The notes beneath the pieces were generated by a model. That model did no database searches. It was not told the DNA's origin and saw only the letters and a list, made by a program, of their open reading frames with translations. Positions 23,164 to 37,310 of a stretch of 64,000 bases of DNA are shown here, piece by piece. Each line of letters begins with the position of its first letter. Position 1 is the stretch's first letter. Made by a program: the position numbers and the translations under genes. Source of the stretch: Isoetes taiwanensis (taxonomy: Eukaryota > Streptophyta > Lycopodiopsida > Isoetales > Isoetaceae); the NCBI GenBank assembly GCA_021234155.1, contig JAJEKV010000021.1, forward strand, positions 12,089,760 to 12,153,759, in the 5' to 3' direction.

Positions 23164-25609
23164 GTCAATGATTCTATGGATGTAGAACTACGATATATTT
23201 GACCTTTTTCTATTTTCAACATGTATATTCCTGTCTTTGTATGAGAAGAAAGTTTGTCGATTACAAGCACAAAATAGTCTCACGATTGAAATAATAATAT
23301 AAGAATAAGGCAAAGCTATGTAAAATATGCCTTCAGTAATACGTGTATGTGCGAGGGCAAGGGAAAGTATCAGTAAAAATTATATCCATGCATGGGTTTG
23401 TTTTTGGAAATTGTGTGTAGTGTGAGAGATTAGCACCTTTATCCTATCTTGCTAAGATCATCAGCACATGGCTATGACCTCAATCAGATGGAATTATTGG
23501 CTTTATGGTAAAAAGGATTTAGGGTTTTAAAGCAAATTCGAAATGGAGTCCGCAGGAATGCTCTTTGAAATTCGGCGAGGCATCCCTATATATAAATCAA
23601 TAGCTCGTGCGCTTGATAGATGGTCATAGCTAGAAATAGTTGCGGTACCTTCTCATGGTTCTTATGAAATCCTTCAGAGTTGCTTGGTAACATCAAATAC
23701 TTGGTATCGACCTTATCACCTAATTGACATACTTGAACGAATGGTTTGGTTACATAGTTGGTCGTAGTAATGCTGTATCTAGCAGCTCTCTCTTAACAAA
23801 TGTTGACTTGCTCTATTTGTGCATCCCCATAATGTCCAATCCCTCCTTATGCGTATTCAATGGCCTTTATATTTAAAGGTGCAAGTCCATATAAAGATAT
23901 TCCTTTTGTTGTATTCTCCTTCTACATTTAGAACAGCTGTCCAATTGTTAGGGTGTAATGAATGTTGCGATGCACTGTTGCTGAGTGTTTGGGAAGTAAT
24001 GGCACGGCCCAGTGCTCTCAAATGAAATCTAATGTCACGTTTGTCCTCGAGAAAAAAAAATTGTTTACTTGATAGAAATATGGCATTACTTGAAGTTCAG
24101 GGGAGATTTGATATGGATATCAAATATTTCACAGAGCATACATTAGATAGGTGGTTATAAAAAAACATAGGTGGAATAAAAATGATTACTGAAAAGCTCC
24201 TTGATTATGTTGTTTGATAAAAGTAGTCTTATTAGGACATTAGAGTTATTTTTGTGGAGAGTTGAACTTAGTATTTCATATTCTAAACCATAGGTGAAGG
24301 CATTATAGAAGCGATATTCATCAAAACTTAGTAATTAAGTATTTCATATTTCCAAGTCGGCTATCACAGAAATGATACATGAAGAAGAGGTGCCTAGAGC
24401 TCCAATATATAATCTGAGCCGCGGGATAAATGGATACAGCCATCCGCCACCTTTAGCGTGATGGTGATTAATAAGTGTTTGTTTACCACAATGATCACGT
24501 ACACCTTTCTCCCCTCCGTGGTGATAGCAATTTATTCACAATATGAAATATGTTCTTTAGTAGACTCTTTCGAGATTAGGTTTAAATCGACATGCTTAGG
24601 CATCACTCTGACGGTTCAGACTATCTTATTCTTCGCTTTTGCAACCCCATTCATTGAGTGAATGCATTATGTTAGCGTCTTCTTTTCCCCTTTTTGGGTA
24701 TCTTTAAAGTTTCTTAATAGAACTGCCAGCCTCTGTCAATTCCTAATCATTTATATTTTTTTTCGGTTGTTTTCTACCTCACTAACATAGATTTACGAAT
24801 CGTCAAAAAGCTTGAAACTGGATGATATACAATAGCATTTTCCTCCTGTATAGTCATCCACAAAGAATCTTCTTTCACATTTCACCACAATCACATTCGA
24901 GGAGGCCACAGTCTAGATGTGCTGCCTTGAATTCTGGTATATTACTTGTTGTTTTTGCGGTCTTTAATTTTTCCAACATCCTTTACATAAAACTTATTAA
25001 CGCACTTGCTCCACTGAGCATTTTATTAATCCATGTTTTCTCATGAATTTAATATTATTGAAATTTACATGGGCGACTGTTATGCCAAAGTTCAACATCG
25101 GCATGTAGTGCATTAATATTGCTTACGATATTGAACTCTATATTTGTAAAATTTGAGAAACAATTTTTCCAACTTCGTCGTTAAAAACTTGATTTTATTT
25201 CGAGAGAACACTCGGTCCAGTCCTTTCAAATCTGAGCTTAAAGCCAGATCTCTAGAGATTGGCTCCGCGAAATCAAAATTTTGACTAGTGAGGTACTCGG
25301 GCATGAGAAGGCTGGATGGTATGTTACCCTTATTCACTGTCCCCAGGCCGTTACCTCGCGATCGATTTGTGGGGTATGCACAAGTTTTATTGTCTTTGTA
25401 TATTGAGGTTTGCAGAAATACTATAAGGTTTGAAGGAATGTACTTGTGGTGTTAATTTTATATCTAAATGTATTATGGTACAAAGAACTCTGTGCCCTAT
25501 ATAACCAACCAAAAGGGGGTTTGGGGGTACAATTTAAATACATTGAATGCAATGGTTTGTGTTAATAATGTTAATGGTAATTATTATGTATTGGTTGTAA
25601 ATATTAATT

Positions 25610-26275
25610 ATTAATTCCAAAGTTGTATAACATCAAGACATTACATTCCATTTCATTATCCTGATACATTTTAATTTGAAATAGTTTGTTGCAAACATTA
25701 GGGCAAATACCATCATGAGGGTATCCAACATAGAAAGGCGAGCAGGCCCACCAAAATTTCATTGTAGATCCAAAACTAAATGGTTGGGGCCGGAAAAGCA
25801 TTAAGCCCACCGGTCAGAAGAAAATATTGCTTTCACCACCGTGGGTCTTCAACACAAAGATGCATGTATGTCGGAATTCCTTGAAACTCTGTGAACAATG
25901 TGAGCAAGATGAACACCACAGAGAAATCCAGGACATACTATACCGCGGCCCATCCATATCTTGGACATAATGAAGAAAAGCTTCGATGAAGAGGGTCCCA
26001 AAGTACGAGTCCTCCTGGGGATAATGGATAGGTTTTGCTTTGGCAAAATATCTCCCCAAAGGTTAATAACGCGATATGCAAAACCAAAAGTGCTATAAGG
26101 ATGAAAGAACATGGATATTAGCATGGCACATGTGCGTTACTACTCAAAAGCGGGAAGTGTGCAGTGAAGTATAAAATGTTATACGGGAAAGAACATACAA
26201 CTTTCAAGCTACTTATCAACCCTTGGCATCACCCAACTCCACAGTCGCCCATAATCTGGCATATCTACATGGGAT
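25610..26275 (-). pseudogene. TM9SF/TMN fragment, copy A
   Basis: This minus-strand counterpart of the fragment at 51825-52475 reads KAKPIHYP, FGTLFIEAF and Cys-Ser-rich shifted frames where copy B reads membrane segments. Several frameshifts are present. It lies inside the decayed copia element and shares the in-frame stop after GW in the first segment with copy B. Confidence 0.6.
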
Positions 26276-28200
26276 ATTACATAAGAAATTAACAGGTGAA
26301 CTAATTCATCGGTCCACAGGTTCGCGGTTGGCTTTTTAGAAACTATGGTTTTATTGGATATACTAAGAAAAGTATAGCTTTAAACAACAGAGAACATGAT
26401 TGACTGGATAATTCCATTAGGTTCACGAGTTATCGCGGGTTTCACGCATGCTAATAGCTACTTTCTGTTCATGTTAAGATCATACATCGCCATAAATGGC
26501 ACGATAGAGAAAAGTGTATGCTTTGAAGAGAGGAAAGGGAAGAGTGCCAGAGAAGATAAATGTAGAGACATTCGCAATAACCCTGGCAGCCTAGAAGAGA
26601 CACAAATCATGGATAAAGAACTATCTCGATAAACTAACTTAGGCCAAATAACAATTCACCCTAATTTGCGTGCTTTCTCCTTGAGGACTCCTAAGTAACG
26701 TGTGTCACTCTTGCTTTCGCATTTTGGGTATTCCTGTAGGTCGCTTGCATCTTGTATCTTAACTCAGGGCATTCATCACTCTCTGCATCAATTCACATCA
26801 GGAGCATTTCAACTTAGTGGTAAATGGAAATTGCAACAACAAGCCAAAACTTCTTGTCGAGTTAGATAACGGAAACCCTTATTGTTTGCTCATCAATGAA
26901 TGTGAAACATTATCAAACTCTTTTCTATTCGTGAATAAGCATTTCATTTTATCAGTCCGGATATGAATGTGAGGATTGACACGGATGATTTTACTCCATT
27001 GCATTCACTTCAAGCAGGCCTCTTTATACGTACAAGGTTCAAGTAGATGTTTAGGGTCATACCGTCAGGCTCTCCCTTGAAGCAGCCACTGTGTTCACAA
27101 TGTCTGCCGGCACCTGCCGGAGTCGGCTGCTTTAAATTCCCAAATTTCTTAGGAAAAAATGTTCGTCATTCTGATTATTTCCTGGAGGCTCTGTGGGCTG
27201 TCCGGCTCATGTTTGACGAAGAACTTTTTGATCCCCATATCATAAATGCTGGCTCTCCCTGTTTTGGGACCCGCTACTCTCTCATCAGGTGACTGCGATT
27301 CAGCAAAATGTATTGAATCCTGTTTTTCCATATAAACTCAACAAGCCAACTGGAAGTTTCCAAATTATTTGATGAAATCAAATTTAACCTGTATTATGCA
27401 CTTCCATAAGTCAGCATCTATCACGCACTAGATCCAGAAAGTTTTATTGCTCCTGACCTCCAGAGATCCCCATCAGAAGGCAACATCAAATCTTCAGAAT
27501 ATAATAGGCAAAATCATGCACAGAACTTCCGTTAAATGTTGGAGCACAGGGGGCTGCATGGAAGCTGAGCAATCAGGTCTAAATCCTGCAGGGAAGGCAG
27601 ATTGGCGACTCCGTCGGAGAAGAGCAGCACCTAAAGTACAGGCTACTGCTTTTGGGTGGGATGGAAAAGTTTATGTGGAATGTATCTCAAACACCCTATT
27701 TCCTTGCTCATGCAGAAACAAATGCTGCGAGACTGGCAACAAAAGGGCAAATCGAGGTTCAAAAAGAAAGCAATATAAGTTATTATCATCTGTTGGCTTT
27801 CTGTAGCTACTACCAAATTTTGAACAATTCAGATATCCAGAATTTGAAGAAGAAGAAGAGGGCTATGGTCACGCACCTCCTTGGTTTGTTTGCTCACCTC
27901 CTTGGCACAGATCCAGGCAATTATTACCATGAATCTAAACAGAGCACAAGATGCAAAGAACCTAAATACATTACTCGACCTTGCGTGTAAATTTGGAATA
28001 ATTGAATATTCATAGGTGACCATTGAAGAGATATACATAATCGAGACCAGGAAAGGCTGGCTTTCGTAATCTGACACAAAATCATAGAAAAACGCTTTAG
28101 TAAAAATCGTCTAACGTAAAAATACGGTATTATCTTCTGTGTAAAAGCGTTCTCCCATACATTTACTAGTTTCCCTCTCAAAGTCAAAAGGCTGCGATGA
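26276..28200. other. unassigned sequence of copy A with exon-like pieces
   Basis: This corresponds to 52480-54300. Codon stretches such as DWRLRRRRAAPKVQATAFGW (plus strand, about 27590-27660) look exon-like and are partly conserved between the copies, but I cannot name a family. Confidence 0.3.
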
Positions 28201-29934
28201 ACCATTTCTCTCTACTTCTTGTAACTCTCCATTTCTGGTGGTGGATGTTGCTGACTTTGATGGTTGAGTGTTTGCGGACCCGGCTGTGGGTTTGGCGCAA
28301 ACCGTCAGCTCGAGCGGTGGCGTAGTGGGTTTCGTTCTTTTGTTGGCAAAGGCTGAAAGAATGCTTTGTCTCTTCGTCTAATATTTATCATTATGTGTTC
28401 AGCATTGCTGGAATTTGCTCGATCTTTGTTCATAACCTCTTCCTTTGGAGGTTATCCTCCTCGTCTCTTCTACCCTTCCTCCTCTTCCCTACCTCTTCCT
28501 CTTCCTTTAGAGTTACTTCTATATGTCCCCTTCCTCCATGTAAAACATCCACTATCTTTATTTCGGCTTTGGACAATTCCATTGAGATAGCCCATCTCAT
28601 GGCGGTAGAAAGCAGGCCCTCTTTGCTTTGCTTTATCTCTCTCTTCGCTATCCCACGAAAATTTAGTTTGAGTGAACCGGTGACCTTGATTTTGCCTCCC
28701 ACCATACAATATCTTTGTTTTCCTCATCATCATTATTCATAATTTTTCTAATTTAGTTCTCACCATTCTCTGCATGGTTTTGTCCTTTGCTACTTTTCGA
28801 ACCTAGTATATTTTTATACTCGAAAATGCTCTTACAATTAATTTATCTATGCTTGTTGAGTTATAGTTCTCCTGTTAGTTCCCGAATCTGCAAAATTATA
28901 TACATCTTTCCAAAACTTCTCTCCTATATCTGAGAGTTTCTTCACATATTTCCGTGTCTCAGTTCTTTTTCTAATATATCTGGAAATTTGGAAAATTTAC
29001 CTCATACCTTTCTCGACACATTTTGGGCCTAACTTTCTTAATTTGAGTAAAATATTAGGTCCCACTACGTTAATAATACCTTTTGCTGAATGATCTTTGT
29101 AATTGAGTTGAGGAAATGCCGGAGAGATCTTTGTGGAAGGCACCGTGTAATTTCTCGACATTCAACCTTCACTTTGCATTGTCAGCTCCTATATGAGCCC
29201 ATTCCTGGACCTTTCTCAAGATTTTTGAGATATTTTCTTTGATTAGAAATCGGATCCACCTTATCGCCGCTACTCTACTTAATATGTTATCCGTATGTTG
29301 ACATCTTGGCTTCGAGGCTCGATACCGCTTTGTTGAGATAATAATGAATTGCCTTTTCTATGGTTCAAATATCTGACCAACAAATTCAAGCTCCCACTTG
29401 ATCAGTCACCTTTATTAATTCAATGCGCTGTAGCGTTTAAAATAGGGAATAATGGGGTGGTGGATCTTGGAGTGTGAAGCACTGTTGCAGGAGGCCGTAT
29501 TCCTGGCCAGATTATCTTATTCGATGTCTTCTTTTTTCATTACTGCTCCTACCAAGATGCTTAGGATCTTCTCGACTTCTATTTTGAACCGGCCATGTTT
29601 CCCTTTTTAAAATAACATGAGATTTTAGCTTCCACTTTTCTTACCATACAAGAATGGTATCTCATTCCTCTAAGCATACTTGGTATCCTCATTCTTTTAG
29701 GAATTTGATTACATTCAACTCTAACATCTGCAAGGCTTCCTATGGTGGCTAGATCTATAGTGTCCGGACGGTATTAATATGGGCAGTGGATCACGACACC
29801 TCTGATACCTATAGGGATGTCACGGGCTTGATAGATTACCCAAGGGTGGCCTATGGATTTTGGGAGTTCAAGTCGGATATGGATCGCGTGTGGTTTAGTT
29901 GAGACCTGTCCTCGCCACCCATGGAGGCACCATT

Positions 29935-30425
29935 ACTCGAAGGGATTCCTCTCCTTTCCACTGCCTCATCGGCTTGGGGAGTGTAGATAGTCTCATGGAG
30001 TGACTCCCATGAGATTGCGTCTCGGGAAGGCTACAACAATACCATAAGCATGATTCATCCTATATCGTAAAAAGTGTACTTACGGGAGGCGGATGGAGTG
30101 GACTACCCTAGCCATTGTTACATGCCGACCGCGCCATTTACCAGTAATGCATTGTTGATATCAGGAGCCACTGCACATCGATTGACACCGTGAGTCTGAG
30201 CACGGAATTAGACCCTTCATTTTTATGCATTTTTGTCGAACAGCTACTATTATGAGGGTGTTATGCTATTCATGGATGGGCCCACCCTTCGGGGAAGTGG
30301 CATATTGTTTTATATGTGTGCTAGCTGCTAACTTTTATAAATAGCTATCTAGAATTCCCGCGCCAGGTGGAATGATTGTACCTCACAGGTGTCCTTCACT
30401 GGGACACTTGGAGGCCCATTCTGTG
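29935..30425 (+). repeat. repeat R, right inverted arm, copy A
   Basis: It is in plus orientation, complementary to 20489-20955 and equivalent to 56295-56780. It ends with TGTCCTTCACTGGGACACTTGG. An extension with a TATTT/AGGAGCATCGTAT block continues to about 30560. Confidence 0.65.
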
Positions 30426-30863
30426 AGGGGTCTGGTGACGTGGGGCCTTTTGTGGTGATGTGATGCATGCATGGGAGGGAGTAATTTTAGGTATTTGCTT
30501 GATAGGAGCATCGTATGGGTTTTGGAGAGCATCGCCAAAGGGGGATCGGTCCACATTCCACAACCACCTCTTTCTGCGCCTAGCTTGAGAATCAAAATAT
30601 ATTAAATTTCTTTATCAAAAACATTATAGATACATAAGAATCAATCTCTGTAGAATATTTTATCCTCTGAAATAAAGAAACAAACAATGTACATGACATA
30701 AGCTTTTAGACACTATAATGAACATTATGATCAATCTCAAGCAACAAGGAGTGGGCATGTACAAAAGCACTTGAACACTATTGTGCCTCGCAAAATATAC
30801 TCCTTCAAAGAACTGAATTGTGAACATCCATATGATCGTCTTGTGCTTACAACTCATTTAAAT

Positions 30864-30900
30864 ATAGAATAGAATAGAATAGAATAGAATAGAATAGATT
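30864..30900 (+). repeat. (AGAAT)n microsatellite, copy A
   Basis: About seven tandem copies of the pentamer AGAAT, conserved in position with 57233-57259, where the run is shorter. Confidence 0.9.
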
Positions 30901-31930
30901 ATTTAACATCCACCGAAGACAACAATTGAGGAAACCCACTTGTGGGCTAATTTAATCATGACCTCGGGTGTAATTTAATAACACTTGTTGTTCATCTGTG
31001 AGACATGGCCGATTGCACACGAGATGGTATATTACATTTGTTGAAATACCAAATTTATGCAGTGAAAGGCCCCGGGAAAGGTAACAAAAGTAGATACAAT
31101 GGTTTCCTACCACTTGAAAAGTGGATAAACTAGTGATACATTCGTCCTTTGCTCAAGCACTTGACCATCACAAGTGATTTGAGTTTGGCAGGTTTTTAAG
31201 AAGCTGATGATAATTATCCTGCAAGGAAGGAGAAGCTTTCATATTTATATAGGAGCATTACTGCATAGGTTGGGGGGCGTCTACCAAAAGTAAACCCGAT
31301 TGAAAATTGCAAGCCCATACTCACATAATGCTATAGAGTAGGGTCAAAAAGCGAGATGATTGGAAGCAGCAATTGTTTGGTAAAATTAATGAACGAAAGA
31401 GATTTGTTTTGCGTAGCTAGAAGAGGTGAAACGCCTGCCTTGGGGCATATGAAGGCTGGTAAAACTGAACATGGCGGCCGAGATCTAAAAACTTCCAAAT
31501 CTGGAGGCCTTCAGACTCAACAAAACATGATCAGTGGAGCCAATGGAAGCTGCATATTTGACTTTCCAAAGCACTAAAAAGCACTCCGGTGACTCGAGCC
31601 ATAGGTGTAGAGAGACCGTCAAGACCTACATGGCGTCCATCGTGATGTCCACTTCTCGGGAGTAACCTACAATTGTACCACATACTTTTGAAGTGATCTT
31701 ACTATACCTGTGATAATTATATGAATGCCAACTTATAGATTATATTACCTTACAATGTGGATGGCCATCTCAAATGGTCAGAGTTGGGTTGATTGACGTC
31801 TGACAACCCATCTGGGTCGTTAAATAGTATCAGTGTCGATACAGGATGTTTTTGTGGTAGCATATAAAAGCTGGGGTTGGGACACAACGCGATGATCCAA
31901 ATATCCTGCCCACATGCTACTTTTACTCTA
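30901..31930. other. no gene recognised
   Basis: Copy A counterpart of 57260-58340. It contains a second partial R-like block near 31230-31280. Short frames (for example 31356-31577) are not conserved in copy B. Confidence 0.35.
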
Positions 31931-31936
31931 GGTGAA

Positions 31937-32092
31937 CAGGCACAGCGCGTTGGACTGGACCGGCTCATGAAGCCCATGAGCTCAGGCACAACGCATTGGA
32001 CTGGACAGCTCATAAACCCACCAGGCTCCGGAGCTGGCGCATTGGACTGGACAGCTCAGAAACCCCACAGGCTCAGGCACATGCAAAATGGG
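31937..32092 (+). repeat. minisatellite, ~47-bp unit, copy A, diverged
   Basis: Three imperfect copies of the GGCACAACGCATTGGACTGG unit described at 58355-58495. The copies are unequal in length because of small indels. Confidence 0.75.
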
Positions 32093-32793
32093 GCATGCAA
32101 GAGAACATATCCAATAGCTGCGGCGGGAGGGTGCTGGTGTGGTGCCCAATCATGGCATGAGGATGCTGGCTCGGTAAAAACACCGATATCACGTACACAT
32201 CGCTCGGATGAACATTTATTTAGAACGTTTTTGACCGCATCATAAGTAAGCGGTCATTTGGGACGTGTTCCAAAAGTGCCGTGGCTGACTAAAGCATGGT
32301 AGAATGGAGTTGTAGGTTTGTGCGTGCCAGCCGGAGACATTTTCAAGGATGTGGAGACCTGGATTTGCAGAAATCTCGGTGCGCGTTGTTTGGCACCATG
32401 GCAGCTGATACAAAGATGAATCCTATCAAACAACCAAAAGGCCTGCACGTTCGACATTGGATCTATTACTAAATTTCAGCCTCTAGTTTTCTGTGTTATG
32501 ATCTACGGCACAACTTGAATAACTTTCGAAGCGCCTATGTGGGCACTCTTCTCCGGAGTTAAATCAACATGTTCTTCCACAAGAGCTTTACTTCCTTGCG
32601 TAATTCATCTTCATGCCAGGCAAAGCGTGTAAAAGCTTCTTCTAATGGATGAATAGATATGTAGAAACCGGAAACGAACTCTAGCTTTAAACAGGTACTT
32701 GCCGGTGTTTTCAGAAGTAACAACGAGGATCTAGGCCTCATCTATATGGGTTGTATGATCTTCAGGATTCCTTTTAGCCTATATGTAAAGAGC

Positions 32794-35700
32794 ATGTCTC
32801 ATATTAGATCAGGGGTAGCTTCTGGGTCAGGGAAGCGGGAGAATTATGGGCCAAAATGGAACTATGATGTTCTTCTTCAAGGAATTCAAGTGGAGAGAAT
32901 CCATGGACATAAGTATTAGAGCATGTGCACCACCCAGTGGATCAATAGCAGAGACAGAGAGCTCCATGATATTGGTCTTTTTTCGAACTCCGGGATGATG
33001 GTTCAGATGTTGTGAGCTGCTTCGTCGCTGGTATGAGCCCGGTGGGAGTTGTGGACAGAGTGGAATCCTTGCATATCTTCAAGCAGGTCGTGGAGCTGGT
33101 TGAAGGCTTGCTCACTGTCAGGGCGTTATCTTGAGAACATTAGACCATCATGCTTTTGTTTTATCCCCTTTAAATCGAGTTGCTATTGACTTAGAAAGTC
33201 CTAGTTCAAGCTCAGAACAAATCTTCAGAACAGTCAATGGTGGGGCATCACCCCAAGCTCTATCAGCAGAAGAACAACAAAGAGCTCTGGGATTTGCATC
33301 GGGTTGGTTGCAGCACCCATCTCCCAATTTGAGCAAGAAATTATAAGTCGGCAGAGTCATGGCCATGAATCCCGGGAGAGATGGACCCACATTTAAGGAG
33401 CAGTTGGTAGGCCAGAAGCTGGGCATTTCCAGAAGGGATCTGGAAGAGTCCTGGATTACCGTTAATAGGATCTACTATCACAAGCCAAAGCTGAAAGTAG
33501 GTCAATAGGGAGAGGGTTGCCTTCGTGGGGATTGGCATGGTGCGATGGTCTGGGGGTGCTGGCTTCAGGGGCTCCTGACCTGAGTTCAGCTAGGCTGGGA
33601 GGATTGACTCAGCTTGGAGCGGCTGTTCAGTGTGGGAGATTTAACCGTGTATTTGGCGTGGGGCGGGGTGTGAGACATCACTAATTGAAAAGAGGCTCAC
33701 AAAGGGGAGCAAGTCATCTTACTGTCGATATATCTGATAGGTATCTGCTCTTTATTGCTTGAATTTTCTACATTTTCCTTTATGTTATATTTTAAAGTAT
33801 ATTTTGTTCTACTTATTATATTTTGTTAATTATCTTAGTTGTTGCTGCCTGCTTCAACATAAAATTTGATTAGAAACGATATCTGATATCGACATAAATT
33901 ACCCCACCTCCTTCTCTTTGACGACCAAAAGAAGGCATTATTATTTGGCTATTACATCCCAGAACCACAGTCAAGACCCCAAAGGCCAGGTAAAATGGGT
34001 GTAGGTGCTGATGATATTTTAGATATGATTTTGCTGATTTGTATGGTACGTGTATTTGTTTAGAGAGTGCCTGGTAATGAGCTGTAGTAGAGGTGTTGTT
34101 AGTTTGGCTGAGGGGCGGCTTGACGGCGAGACATTTGAGGAGCAGGCTGAATGTGGGATTTTTAAAGAAAATGCAAAGGGAAAAAGAAACAATGGTTTAA
34201 GGTTATGGACAGGTGTTGCTTGTATCATGGTAAGATATTATAGAGTGAGAAGAGAAGGTCATTACAGCAAGGGTGAAGGCGCTGATCAGGGTGTTTGCGG
34301 GCTTGAGGTGTTTCACCAGCCATAGAGACATAGCTTGATAAAGAACCCTCTAAACAGTAAAGAAACTGGAGAAAAGATATTAGAGAGAAAAGTAAAAGTC
34401 AAGAACTTTCATCTAAAGTGCTAGATTAATGAAGAATTTCACCAGTTGGGAATACTTATTTTACTTGGTATGAGATGGACAGTTGGTTCCGAAAGTATCG
34501 CAGAGGTAGATCACATTCCTTTAATAGATCAAGAGATATGCACAGCATCGGCATAAAGCAAGTTCAAAAAGTAGTATGCCTCAAGATGTAAACAGACTTG
34601 GTATTTTCTATGATGGTTGTGCAAAATGCATACGCTACAGTCAATTTGAGGGTAGAAGCTTCTCTGGCAGAACTTGCTTAACACAGAAGGATATGAAGTA
34701 GCTCTCTTGGTTTTGATGAGATGAAGATTACTTGCATCAGCAACGTGTAAAAGATAAAGTTTTGAATGTGATGCTGTTTTGGATGAGCGGGGTTGATATC
34801 ATTACCCTATAGTTGAGATGACGAACAGATCAAAACTCGGTAGCATTTGTTGGAATAGTTGTATCAAGTCCTGCTTGCCTCATGTGGCATTGCAGCTGTT
34901 GTCCAGGTTTCGTTTTGTCATGTTCTTTTTTAGAGTAGACTTTTCCTGATTGTGTACACATTATTTGTATTATTGTATGATTGAAAGCACAAGTGCGTTA
35001 AAGTCCTGATGCATTTCAACTTAGAAGTTTGGAAGCATATTTTTGAAGGTATATATTTAGAACATGTGAGTGTGTTGCCATGACTATTACGGGTCTGGGA
35101 TGTGCGACTAGTCCGGTCCCTTCTGGAATATAAGAGACATGGGAAGTCTACAACATCAGTTGATTTTTCACATACTGAATATAAAATTAGCTAGTGGGGA
35201 CTTGACTGCTTCTGTGAAACTTTAGATATTACTCAGGTATAAGCAGAACCTTTTTCTTGTGTTAATACATCTATCTTTAGCGACTTATGTAAAAGATCTT
35301 AGAATTTATTTTGGTGCATCAATTGACTTTTAAGATTCGTGGATCTTATCAGGAAAAGCATTAAATAATAAAAAGCAAAGCGCCCCACAAGTTTGTTGTG
35401 ATACCCTACTGAATAAAAGCATCTGTTGGCTTTGGTTCATTGATCCATACTGTCCGCTGCTGACTACGTGCAGGCGTGTCTATTTGGAAGATGCCGGAAA
35501 AGCTGTTGCCGCGTGTTAAAGCGATTCTGGAACCACTTGTTTTCTGCATCTCTGAATGCTTTGCACTCAAATTATGGGATATCAGTGATTTATTACAAAA
35601 GTGGGCATAAAGGTGTCTTAATGCTCTCTTACTTAACAGTCATAAGAATTTAAAGGTGAGTAGTTTAACTTTAGAATGTTTTCTAACCATATGCCATTCC

Positions 35701-36310
35701 TCCATATCCTAAATTCCATGTGGCAGGCTATATTAGTTATCACATCAGGTGGCTACATTGCTTACGTGGATCAGAATAACTTCGGTAACTAGGCTTTGCC
35801 GTTTTCAAGCATGCTTTGGTTTGCGTAATCTCTCTGAACTCACAGGTAGTTCTTGTATTAGAATACTACATTTCTTTTTAAATCAATGCCCGTGACAGCA
35901 ATATTAATACTAGATCGCTGGTGCTACTTACCGACACCTGCTTTTATACACAGCATATTGTTTAGCTGGGCTATACATTCAATAAAGTGGTTGTTCATAC
36001 CAGTAATTTCTATTCTGTTTTAGAAATCACGTTGTTTGACCCATGGATTTAAGAGCGCGTAAAGTTGCTAAAGATATTTCATTTTCTATATTTTTGCCAG
36101 GTGTTTGCTTATCATAAGTGGATTTCCAATGCTGTAGCAATGCACAACTTCGGTTTGGAGTCAGGACAAAGAAAGTAGAGACTGATATCCAAAGGTATGA
36201 TACGGGTGTCTTGGTGCGAGGGCGAGGCGCCAAAACCCTTTTAGCTGGAAATGGACGTGTGGGTTGGGTTTTGAGGCTCATTTCGGCGGGGTTCGGCCGG
36301 GCAATATGAA
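32794..36310 (+). pseudogene. SPA1-type gene, copy A, broken
   Basis: Every exon of the copy B SPA gene has a counterpart here: about 32794-33740, 33845-33991, 34062-34911, 35088-35237, 35354-35655, 35728-35790 and 36102-36310. Coding sequence is destroyed by frequent one- to three-base insertions and deletions. The longest frames are about 60-90 codons, for example 33131-33346 with the ESPSSSS segment and the fragment around 34080-34325 of the coiled-coil exon. Intron edges are partly kept (for example the donor after CCAG near 33991). At one place, the WD40 exon near 35205-35220, it keeps bases (GCTTCTGTG) that copy B has lost. It is either a decayed paralogue or an unpolished sequence copy. 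Confidence 0.85.
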
Positions 36311-37310
36311 GGTTTTTGGAGATTGGAGTGTAAAACTGACTCATTTTTTATAGTGATACAGTTAACATATAAGCGGCCATTGTATAAAAGAAAGAGGTTC
36401 AAAGAAAACCATTAAACCCTGTATATTACAAAGAATCAATATCAAAGACTCTTGTGTCTCTTCTAATTTGCGTGTTTTAAAATATAATACTGTTTGTGAT
36501 GGTAACTACACTATGGCTTTGGAAATCATGTGAACAACAGTACGATATTAAAGCTCCACTAAGTTGACTCATTCCACTTTTAGTTTATTCCATGTAGGTT
36601 TCGTTAGCTTCCATTTTGCTGGCTGATAAAGTATGATCTACTGGTTGGGGACAAGACCCTATATTATAATGTGTCTCCTTCTATATTCTCTATAAATAGC
36701 CTATACTTTTAACTAATACTTTATTCTACCGTGTATTTTTAGATTACTGCTCCTATCCTTTATGATTGAAATTTCTGTGCTGATTTCAGTTGCACCTTTG
36801 TTCTTCCATTTATTTTCAATAGTCCAATCAAGCACTAGATATGTAGCTCTACTACTTAGTTTATGGTTTGTGTTCTACTTTCTAATGATGATGTCTTCTC
36901 ATTTTACAGCAGAGGGAGCAGTACTTCTGTTTACTTGTTCAGAAGATATTTCTTGAATTTTGGACGTGCTATTCTTCCTTTTGAACCGTTGTACCACATT
37001 AAAGGAGCTGCAGGCGTGTACAATCAACGCTGACATGACATGATGACTGCCAGATGCGGCTTTGGACTGCCTATTCTTCCTTTGAAGCCATTGTGCAGCA
37101 AAGGTTGCCGAATAATGAGATTATGCAGCGCAGAGATGCGTAATATATGAGCAGCATTTATGTATCATGGAATAAAATTGCATAGAACGATTTCTTCGCG
37201 TTAAGTCGCAGCCACCCTCGATATACATTTGAACTGCTTTTTTCTAATGGTTATAAGCACCACCCTCGCACTTAATAAAACAAGTCTAAAGCCACGTAAT
37301 ATATTAAATG
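36311..37310. other. 3' flank of the copy A SPA gene
   Basis: It matches 62973-64000 except for a block at about 36635-36735 that is unrelated to the corresponding 63265-63430, while both sides match. No gene is recognised. Confidence 0.5.

Larger units (their letters stand above)
23400..29770 (-). mobile_element. Ty1/copia element, copy A, heavily decayed
   Basis: This is the counterpart of 49400-56110. It has RNase H-like remnants at about 23400-24020, integrase at about 24600-25340, gag/protease at about 28230-29310, and the primer-binding-site remnant near 29310-29325 (TCGATACC) next to the LTR start TGTTGAGATAAT. Reading frames are shorter and more broken than in copy B. A TM9SF gene fragment sits between integrase and protease. 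Confidence 0.7.

Noticed and set aside
32794-36310. A second functional SPA gene
   Set aside because: No exon is open throughout. As read, it cannot encode a SPA protein.
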